Positions 1 through 5,741 of a DNA stretch of 5,741 nucleotides are shown one piece after another. Positions within the stretch are counted from its first letter, which is position 1; the number at the start of each line of letters is the position of its first letter. Position numbers and translations under genes: made by a program. Source of the DNA: Microbacteriaceae bacterium (GTDB lineage Bacteria; Actinomycetota; Actinomycetes; Actinomycetales; Microbacteriaceae); NCBI GenBank assembly GCA_030840185.1, contig JAUZFY010000266.1:1-5741 (forward strand). Direction: 5' to 3'. Under the pieces are notes generated by a model, which searched no databases, had not been told where the DNA came from, and saw only the letters and a list, made by a program, of their open reading frames with translations.

Positions 1-2029
<2,029 letters not shown>

Positions 2030-2034
2030 TGCTT

Positions 2035-2038
2035 CTCC
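2035..2038 (-). promoter_or_regulatory. ribosome binding site of dnaE
   Basis: On the minus strand GGAG lies five bases before the GTG at 2029. It supports the GTG start, because no ATG, GTG or TTG lies between it and the upstream in-frame TAA at 2065-2063. Confidence 0.75.
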
Positions 2039-2073
2039 GACTGGCTCTCGTGAACACTCAGCTTAAGCCCGCA

Positions 2074-2994
2074 TCAGTCTCCGCGCAGTACGTCCAGGGC
2101 GTGTTGCAGGTCGGCGGGGTACTCGCTGGAAAATTCCACCCGTTCTCCGGTTCCCGGGTGTCGGAATCCGAGCTGTTTGGCGTGCAGCCACTGCCGGGTG
2201 AGCCCGAGCCTCGACGTGATGGTCGGGTCAGCTCCGTACATCGCGTCGCCGACACACGGATGCCGCTGGGCGGCCATATGCACCCGAATCTGGTGGGTTC
2301 GTCCCGTCTCGAGGTGAACCTCCAGCAGCGAGGCGCTCGGGAAGGCCTCGATGGTCTCGTAGTGGGTAACGGAGGGCTTGCCGTCCGCGGTGACGGCAAA
2401 TTTCCAGCTCGAACTGGGATGCCGCCCAATGGGGGCGTCAATGGTTCCCGACGAGGGGTCGGGATGCCCTTGCACAACGGCGTGGTAAATCTTCTCGACC
2501 TCCCGATCGTGAAACTGCCGCTTCAGCTCGGTGTAGGCCCGCTCGCTCTTCGCCACCACCATGAGACCGCTGGTTCCTGCGTCCAGACGGTGAACGATTC
2601 CGGCGCGCTCGGCCGCTCCGGAGGTGGAGATCCGGAACCCCGCGCCGGCAAGCGCGCCGAGCACCGTCGGACCGGTCCATCCGACCGAGGGGTGGGCTGC
2701 GACGCCGACCGGTTTATGCACGACCACGATGTCGTCATCGTCGTGCACGATGTCGAGGTCAGGCACGACGATCGGTTGGATTGAGGGGGCCTCCCGAGGC
2801 CGCCAGCTGACCTCTAGCCAGCTCTCAGCGTGCAGCCGGTCGGACTTGCCGAGGGTTACCCCGTCGACGACAACCCCGCCCGATTCGGCGACCTCTGCGG
2901 CGAAGCTCCTGGAAAAGCCCATGAGCTTGGCCAGGGCGGCATCTACCCGTTCCCCGGCCAGTCCGTCGGGCACCGGGAGGCTTCGCGACTCCAT
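2074..2994 (-). CDS. rluD: RluA/RluD-family 23S rRNA pseudouridine synthase
   Basis: Predicted cytoplasmic enzyme that isomerises uridine to pseudouridine in large-subunit rRNA. At 306 residues it is the normal length for the RluD group. Residues about 14-62 resemble an S4 RNA-binding domain ([16 protein letters not shown], then GGVVVDG). The synthase domain starts near residue 80, with [12 protein letters not shown] at 92-103 and the signature [15 protein letters not shown] at 135-149. D138 is the expected catalytic aspartate. A second family block, [13 protein letters not shown] (228-240), is followed by PCVGDAMYG (246-254). The ATG at 2994 lies 2 bases after the lspA stop (TAG-CG-ATG), which suggests translational coupling; the ribosome site is weak. 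RluD of E. coli modifies helix 69 of 23S rRNA. The exact target here cannot be read from sequence, so the symbol marks family and S4 architecture rather than a proven site. Confidence 0.93.
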   Translation of the reverse strand: MESRSLPVPDGLAGERVDAALAKLMGFSRSFAAEVAESGGVVVDGVTLGKSDRLHAESWLEVSWRPREAPSIQPIVVPDLDIVHDDDDIVVVHKPVGVAAHPSVGWTGPTVLGALAGAGFRISTSGAAERAGIVHRLDAGTSGLMVVAKSERAYTELKRQFHDREVEKIYHAVVQGHPDPSSGTIDAPIGRHPSSSWKFAVTADGKPSVTHYETIEAFPSASLLEVHLETGRTHQIRVHMAAQRHPCVGDAMYGADPTITSRLGLTRQWLHAKQLGFRHPGTGERVEFSSEYPADLQHALDVLRGD

Positions 2995-2996
2995 CG

Positions 2997-3650
2997 CTAT
3001 TTTCCGTCCCCGTGGGCCTCTGGGGCGGAGGCCGGCTCAATGACTGCAGACTGGTCGGCGTCTGGCTCCTGGCTGGTTGGTGCGGCGACCGCGGGCTCGT
3101 CGCTCGGCGTTGACTTACGGGTTGTCGCCCGGCGACCGTCGAGGCCGATTCCGCGCAACGTCAGGATGATGAACAGGCCCATGCTGGCAACGATGAACGA
3201 GTCGGCAATGTTGAAGATTGCCGGGAACCCGGCGACCTGGATGAAGTCGACGACGTGACCCACCGCGAAGCCCGGCGCCCGAAATAGGCGGTCCGTGAGG
3301 TTGCCGGTGGTGCCGCCGAGCAACATTCCGAACAGGACCGCCCAGCCGACCGAGCGGATGCGCCGAGCAAATCCAATGATGAAGACGGTCACGGCGGAGG
3401 CCGCGATCGAAAACACCCAGGTGGATCCGCTCGCAATCGAGAAGGCAGCACCCGAGTTCTTCACAAAGTGAAATTGCAGGATCGTGCCGATGGCCTGAAC
3501 TTGCTCGTTCTCCGTCAGATTCTTAACGATGAGGAACTTGGTGAACTGATCGAGGCCGTAGACAGCCAGCGCGACGACGGCTAGCGCGATAAGCGCTCTG
3601 ACGCTGACCCTCGACGCGCGAACCTCCGCCTGCGGCTCAGTTGCCGCCAA
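2997..3650 (-). CDS. lspA: lipoprotein signal peptidase (signal peptidase II)
   Basis: Membrane aspartyl protease that removes the signal peptide of prolipoproteins after diacylglyceryl transfer to the lipobox cysteine. Four hydrophobic segments are visible, at about 17-35, 70-94, 102-114 and 147-166. Family motifs occur in order: DQFTK (34-38), KNSGAAFS (64-71), GNLTDR (116-121), VVDF (133-136) and FNIADSF (146-152). D135 and D150 are the likely catalytic pair. The protein has 217 residues, longer than the usual 160-200, because of a hydrophilic Ala/Pro/Glu-rich tail from about residue 172, predicted cytoplasmic. The start is TTG at 3650, inside the end of divIVA (14-base overlap). No in-frame ATG, GTG or other TTG occurs before the first transmembrane segment, so this start appears required. 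Only a short AGGG two bases upstream resembles a ribosome site, so initiation probably depends on ribosomes finishing divIVA (inference). Confidence 0.95.
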   Translation of the reverse strand: MAATEPQAEVRASRVSVRALIALAVVALAVYGLDQFTKFLIVKNLTENEQVQAIGTILQFHFVKNSGAAFSIASGSTWVFSIAASAVTVFIIGFARRIRSVGWAVLFGMLLGGTTGNLTDRLFRAPGFAVGHVVDFIQVAGFPAIFNIADSFIVASMGLFIILTLRGIGLDGRRATTRKSTPSDEPAVAAPTSQEPDADQSAVIEPASAPEAHGDGK

Positions 3651-4404
3651 AGCCCTGGAAACTCGCGGGTGGGCCGGACTGCACGTTGGAACCCGCGGCG
3701 ATGCTCTCGAAGGACGTGCCGGGCTCGGCGGACTGGCCTTCGGTCGAGTCGAGATCCCTCAACTGACCCTCGATGTAGCTCTTGAGCTTCTGCCGGTACT
3801 CGCGCTCGAACGTGCGGAGCTCATCGATCTGCTGTTCGATCACGGTCTTCTCGCGCTCAACCGCGGACTTCTCGCGCTCGACGACCGACTTCTCCTGCTC
3901 GAGCACCGACCTCTCCTGCTCGAGGGTGGAGATCTGGGCTCGTTGCGCCGCTTCCGCCTCGCTGACGACCCGTGCGGCCGTGGCGTGGCCCTCCGCGATG
4001 AGGGCGTCGCGCTTCTCGATGCCCTCGCGGACGTGCTCTTCGTGCAGCTTGCGCGCAAGTTGGAGGAGATTGTTGGTGCTTCCCGAGTCGATCGCGTCCT
4101 GGTCGCTCGACGAGTACGAGACTGGCGCCGGCACTGGCGCCGCGGCGACGGGAGCGGCCACGAACTGCGGTTGCGCCTGCTCGGCCTCGACGACCGGTGC
4201 GGGTTGCGGGGCTGCCGTCTGCTCTCCGCCACGCGACTCGCCGGCGATCAGACGCTGGCGGAGCTCGTCGTTCTCCTGAGTGAGGCGACGCAGTTCTACA
4301 ACCACCTCGTCGAGGAAGTCGTCGACCTCATCCTGATCATATCCCTCGCGGAATTTGGTCGGCTGGAATCGCTTGTTGACTACGTCTTCAGGCGTTAGTG
4401 CCAT
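3637..4404 (-). CDS. divIVA: DivIVA/Wag31 cell-pole scaffold protein
   Basis: Coiled-coil protein that binds negatively curved membrane at poles and septa; in Actinobacteria it directs polar peptidoglycan synthesis (symbol wag31 in mycobacteria). The N-terminal lipid-binding domain is clear: MALTPEDVVNKRF, then FREGYDQDEVDDFLDEV up to about residue 34. F18-R19 align with the membrane-inserting Phe-Arg of Bacillus subtilis DivIVA. A first coiled coil runs at about 30-55. A low-complexity Ala/Pro/Gln linker spans about 58-97. A second, long coiled coil covers about 112-218, and the tail is Ser/Gly-rich. Within the second coil, residues 161-195 are five heptads of the type LEQEKSV/VEREKSA, four of them encoded by 21-base tandem repeats. 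The ATG at 4404 has a good ribosome site (AAGGTGG, six bases upstream). The gene follows the longest spacer in the window, so it may have its own promoter, and its last codons overlap lspA. Confidence 0.96.
   Translation of the reverse strand: MALTPEDVVNKRFQPTKFREGYDQDEVDDFLDEVVVELRRLTQENDELRQRLIAGESRGGEQTAAPQPAPVVEAEQAQPQFVAAPVAAAPVPAPVSYSSSDQDAIDSGSTNNLLQLARKLHEEHVREGIEKRDALIAEGHATAARVVSEAEAAQRAQISTLEQERSVLEQEKSVVEREKSAVEREKTVIEQQIDELRTFEREYRQKLKSYIEGQLRDLDSTEGQSAEPGTSFESIAAGSNVQSGPPASFQGFGGN
3841..3924 (-). repeat. four 21-base tandem repeats within divIVA
   Basis: Four adjacent 21-base units (3841-3861, 3862-3882, 3883-3903, 3904-3924) share the core CTTCTCGCGCTC or CTTCTCCTGCTC as read on the plus strand (CCTCTCCTGCTC in the last unit). 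Each encodes exactly one heptad of the DivIVA coiled coil, with Glu-Arg/Gln-Glu-Lys/Arg-Ser/Thr spacing. Neighbouring units differ by a few bases, mostly conservative. The unit length keeps both reading frame and heptad register, so gain or loss of a unit would lengthen or shorten the coil without disrupting it. Confidence 0.85.
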
Positions 4405-4410
4405 GGGGTG

Positions 4411-4417
4411 CCACCTT
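4411..4417 (-). promoter_or_regulatory. ribosome binding site of divIVA
   Basis: AAGGTGG on the minus strand lies six bases before the ATG at 4404, which fits the MALTPEDV start typical of DivIVA proteins. Confidence 0.75.
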
Positions 4418-4447
4418 CAAAAAGTCTCTGGTACAGCGCTAATAACA

Positions 4448-4457
4448 GTTAGCTAAC
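4448..4457. repeat. perfect 10-base palindrome GTTAGCTAAC in the divIVA leader
   Basis: GTTAGCTAAC equals its own reverse complement. It is flanked by two smaller palindromes, AGCGCT at 4435-4440 and GCTAGC at 4458-4463, so palindromes are dense in about 29 bases that are more A+T-rich than the surroundings. It lies 44 bases upstream of the divIVA start and could be an operator or part of a promoter. Function is not shown by the sequence. Confidence 0.5.
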
Positions 4458-4493
4458 GCTAGCAAACATGCGGGATGATCGGGTCGTGCTTCG

Positions 4494-4509
4494 GCGGGGT
4501 GTTCCCCGC
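4494..4509 (-). other. short G+C-rich hairpin in the divIVA leader
   Basis: Perfect 6-base-pair stem (GCGGGG with CCCCGC) around a 4-base loop, read the same way on either strand. No T-run follows on the minus strand, so it does not look like a normal intrinsic terminator for yggT. It could be a leader-RNA structure, a weak attenuator or chance in G+C-rich DNA. Confidence 0.4.
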
Positions 4510-4519
4510 ACGGTGCAAC

Positions 4520-4549
4520 AGTACAAGGTGTGCTCTTGTGGGCGTGCAA
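4520..4549 (-). promoter_or_regulatory. weak sigma-70-like promoter candidate for divIVA
   Basis: On the minus strand a TTGCAC hexamer (4549-4544) and a TGTACT hexamer (4525-4520) are separated by 18 bases. Each matches the TTGACA/TATAAT consensus at four positions. It would give a leader of about 105-110 bases that includes the hairpin. A -35-like TTGCTA at 4466-4461 lacks a good -10 partner. The call rests only on position and partial consensus. Confidence 0.2.
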
Positions 4550-4559
4550 TGCGTAGTGG

Positions 4560-4868
4560 CTAATAGCTCATCGCCGAGGTGATCGAGAGCAGGATCAGCG
4601 TCACGATCATCACGATGCTCCAGGAGAAGTCCAGCGCGAACCCACCGATTCGAATGGTCGGCGCGAGCCGGCGAACCAGTCGTATCGGCGGATCGGTGAG
4701 GGCGTAGATGATTTCCGAGAGAACCAGCGTAAAACCGCGCGGCCGCCAACCGCGCGCGAAGTTGCGCACGAGGTCGAGGATGAAGCGCCCCCACATCACG
4801 AAGGAGTAGAGCAACAGCAGGTAATAGGCGATCGTCGCCGGTATTGCCACAATATTGATTTCGGTCAC
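4560..4868 (-). CDS. YggT/YlmG family integral membrane protein
   Basis: Small membrane protein of 102 residues, the usual size for the family found between sepF and divIVA in Gram-positive bacteria. Two hydrophobic segments are visible, at about 5-26 and 79-99, joined by a basic loop (VRNFARGWRPRG, 34-45). The family signature follows in LTDPPIRLVRRLAP (57-70), leading into FALDFSW (77-83). Biochemical function is not established; homologues are linked to division, envelope or osmotic phenotypes, and the position next to sepF points to the division machinery. The start shown is GTG at 4868, giving MTEINIVAIP. An alternative GTG at codon 7 would give MAIPATIAYY. Neither has a clear ribosome site: the nearest AGGA-like run lies about 20 bases upstream. 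The gene begins 42 bases after sepF stops. Confidence 0.9.
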   Translation of the reverse strand: MTEINIVAIPATIAYYLLLLYSFVMWGRFILDLVRNFARGWRPRGFTLVLSEIIYALTDPPIRLVRRLAPTIRIGGFALDFSWSIVMIVTLILLSITSAMSY

Positions 4869-4894
4869 CGTGCGTTTCGGGCGTAGTCCTACCG

Positions 4895-4908
4895 GCTGCC
4901 GGGGCAGC
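4895..4908 (-). other. small hairpin between sepF and yggT
   Basis: GCTGCC and GGCAGC are inverted copies separated by two bases, giving a 5-base-pair stem with a 4-base loop in practice. It starts two bases after the sepF stop codon and has no following T-run, so termination is unlikely. A role in coupling, RNA stability or attenuation is possible but unproven. Confidence 0.35.
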
Positions 4909-4910
4909 GG

Positions 4911-5423
4911 TTATGACTGCGCGAAGAATGAAGCGTCGACGTCTGTCTCGACGTCGGGCTGGTCACCGCTCACGGCAACGTGAGCTGGCGAGAGCAGGAA
5001 CACCTTATTTGTCACGCGTTCGATTTTGCCGTACAGCCCCTGTGAGAGTCCACTGGCAAAGTCGATGAGGCGGCGAGCCTCCGGTTCGCTCATCTGAGTC
5101 AGGTTAATGATTACCGGGATACCGTCACGGAACGACTCCGCGATTACCTGAGCGTCCTTGTACTGGTGCGGGTGCACCGTGAGGATTTCATTCATTTCAG
5201 TTGGAGCCACAATCTTCTGCGTTGGTGCACGGCGCAGCGGGGTTACCGGTGCTCGGTTTGCTGAGGTCGGGGCCGGCTGCTTCGCCTGGGGAACCTGAGG
5301 GGCAGTTGGCGCAGGGGTGGTTGACGCAGGGGTCGGCGCCGCGGCGGGTGTCTCCTCCTGGTAGTCGAACTCCTCATCGGCAAGGCCAAGGTAAACCATG
5401 GTCTTGCGCAGTGGGTTAGCCAT
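4911..5423 (-). CDS. sepF: cell division protein SepF (FtsZ membrane anchor)
   Basis: Cytoplasmic protein that polymerises, binds the FtsZ C-terminal tail and tethers the Z-ring to the membrane; it is the main FtsZ anchor in Actinobacteria lacking FtsA. Residues 1-14 ([14 protein letters not shown]) fit the amphipathic membrane-binding helix. An acidic stretch, [10 protein letters not shown] (15-24), follows. A linker rich in Pro, Ala and Thr runs from about 25 to 67, with repeated TPA/APT units. The conserved core starts near 78 ([17 protein letters not shown]), continues through [21 protein letters not shown] (105-125), and ends with [18 protein letters not shown] (129-146). The last 20 or so residues form an acidic tail. 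Length 170 is within the actinobacterial range. The ATG at 5423 has a perfect AGGAGG. It sits 35 bases after yggS, in the usual ftsZ-distal order. Confidence 0.96.
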   Translation of the reverse strand: MANPLRKTMVYLGLADEEFDYQEETPAAAPTPASTTPAPTAPQVPQAKQPAPTSANRAPVTPLRRAPTQKIVAPTEMNEILTVHPHQYKDAQVIAESFRDGIPVIINLTQMSEPEARRLIDFASGLSQGLYGKIERVTNKVFLLSPAHVAVSGDQPDVETDVDASFFAQS

Positions 5424-5429
5424 TTCGTG

Positions 5430-5435
5430 CCTCCT
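5430..5435 (-). promoter_or_regulatory. strong ribosome binding site of sepF
   Basis: AGGAGG, a full Shine-Dalgarno match, is followed by a six-base spacer and the ATG at 5423. It is the best ribosome site in the window and settles the sepF start. Confidence 0.9.
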
Positions 5436-5458
5436 GTGGTGAAACTCGTGAATTCAGA

Positions 5459-5741
5459 TTAACCGTGGGTCGGTCGGTTTCCGGTTATTGCGGACCCAAT
5501 CCGCAGGTGTGTCGCGCCCTCGAGAATCGCGGCGCGATAGTCGCCGGACATGCCGGCCGAAATGAACCGGGCGTCCGGCGCAATTCGGCGAACGCGCTCC
5601 GATGCGATCCGCACCCGAGCGAACGCGCGCCGCGGGTCCTCGTCGAGCGGGGCGACCGCCATGACGCCGCGAAGCGTGAGCCCCGGGGTGTTGAGTACGC
5701 GCTCGGCGAGCGACTCCACCCCGTCGTCTTTCACCCCGCCG
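5459..5741 (-). CDS. yggS: YggS/PROSC family PLP homeostasis protein, C-terminal 93 residues (partial, starts beyond base 5741)
   Basis: Pyridoxal-phosphate-binding protein with an alanine-racemase-like fold, involved in vitamin B6 and amino-acid homeostasis with no proven catalysis. Only the C-terminal part is present; the PLP-binding lysine lies in the missing N-terminal part. Visible family features are TPGLTLRGVMAVAPLDEDPRRAF (about 19-41 of the visible part), ISAGMSGDYRAAILEGATHLRIGSAITGNR, and a stop (TAA) at 5461-5459. The GMSGD and RIGSAI segments fit the PLP phosphate-binding region of the family. The GTG at 5734 is an internal valine, not a start, because the frame is open to the window edge and the family has more than 200 residues. 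In related genomes this gene lies between ftsZ (often with a YfiH/PgeF gene) and sepF, which fits the sepF that follows here. Confidence 0.93.
   Translation of the reverse strand, partial: GGVKDDGVESLAERVLNTPGLTLRGVMAVAPLDEDPRRAFARVRIASERVRRIAPDARFISAGMSGDYRAAILEGATHLRIGSAITGNRPTHG

Larger units (their letters stand above)
4405..4559. other. 155-base spacer between yggT and divIVA (divIVA leader region)
   Basis: This is the only sizeable intergenic stretch in the window. In the divIVA direction it holds a weak promoter candidate, a G+C-rich hairpin (4494-4509), a cluster of short A+T-richer palindromes (4435-4463) and the divIVA ribosome site. No credible small gene is visible: the short reading frame crossing it (minus strand, 4459-4794) is yggT read in another frame. 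Confidence 0.8.

Noticed and set aside
3782..4398. Plus-strand frames opposite divIVA (165 and 151 codons)
   Set aside because: The Ser/Cys/Arg-rich repetitive translation is the complement of the Glu/Lys/Gln coiled-coil codons; the divIVA frame explains the repeats.
4494..4509. Possible intrinsic terminator after yggT
   Set aside because: The stem is only six base pairs and no T-run follows in the direction of transcription, so it is listed only as a hairpin.
4459..4794. 111-codon minus-strand frame overlapping yggT and the divIVA leader
   Set aside because: It is yggT read out of frame, with His/Arg-rich sequence and no membrane segment. The true yggT frame shows the family motif and two hydrophobic helices.

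Overview
This window is a conserved core-genome segment of a high-G+C actinobacterium. All seven genes lie on the minus strand, so the biology reads from base 5741 down to base 1. The protein sequences (DivIVA/Wag31-type cell-pole protein, SepF with an actinobacterial linker, replicative DnaE with a complete metal-binding PHP domain) and the gene order suggest family Microbacteriaceae. That assignment is an inference from protein style and synteny, not from a database search.

In transcription order the genes are: the 3' end of yggS (PLP homeostasis protein, runs off the right edge); sepF (FtsZ membrane anchor); a YggT/YlmG family membrane protein; a 155-base spacer; divIVA/wag31 (polar growth scaffold); lspA (lipoprotein signal peptidase), overlapping divIVA by 14 bases; rluD-like 23S rRNA pseudouridine synthase, 2 bases after lspA; and the first 676 codons of dnaE (DNA polymerase III alpha subunit), running off the left edge. 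The yggS-sepF-yggT-divIVA part is the usual downstream flank of the division and cell-wall (dcw) cluster that follows ftsZ. Here it continues directly into lspA-rluD-dnaE.

Spacing is tight except before divIVA: 35 bases yggS-sepF, 42 sepF-yggT, 155 yggT-divIVA, -14 divIVA-lspA, 2 lspA-rluD and 44 rluD-dnaE. The spacer before divIVA is the only place with room for a promoter. It holds a short G+C-rich hairpin, a perfect 10-base palindrome and one weak sigma-70-like promoter candidate. I see no convincing intrinsic terminator.

The set joins cell division (SepF), polar wall growth (DivIVA), envelope lipoprotein maturation (LspA), ribosome maturation (RluD) and replication (DnaE). I found no mobile element, CRISPR array, tRNA or rRNA gene, phage remnant or defence system, and no sign of an undescribed system. 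The points worth a second look are small: a 21-base tandem repeat building the divIVA coiled coil, an obligatory TTG start of lspA inside divIVA, an apparently complete proofreading-type PHP site in DnaE, and the structured divIVA leader.
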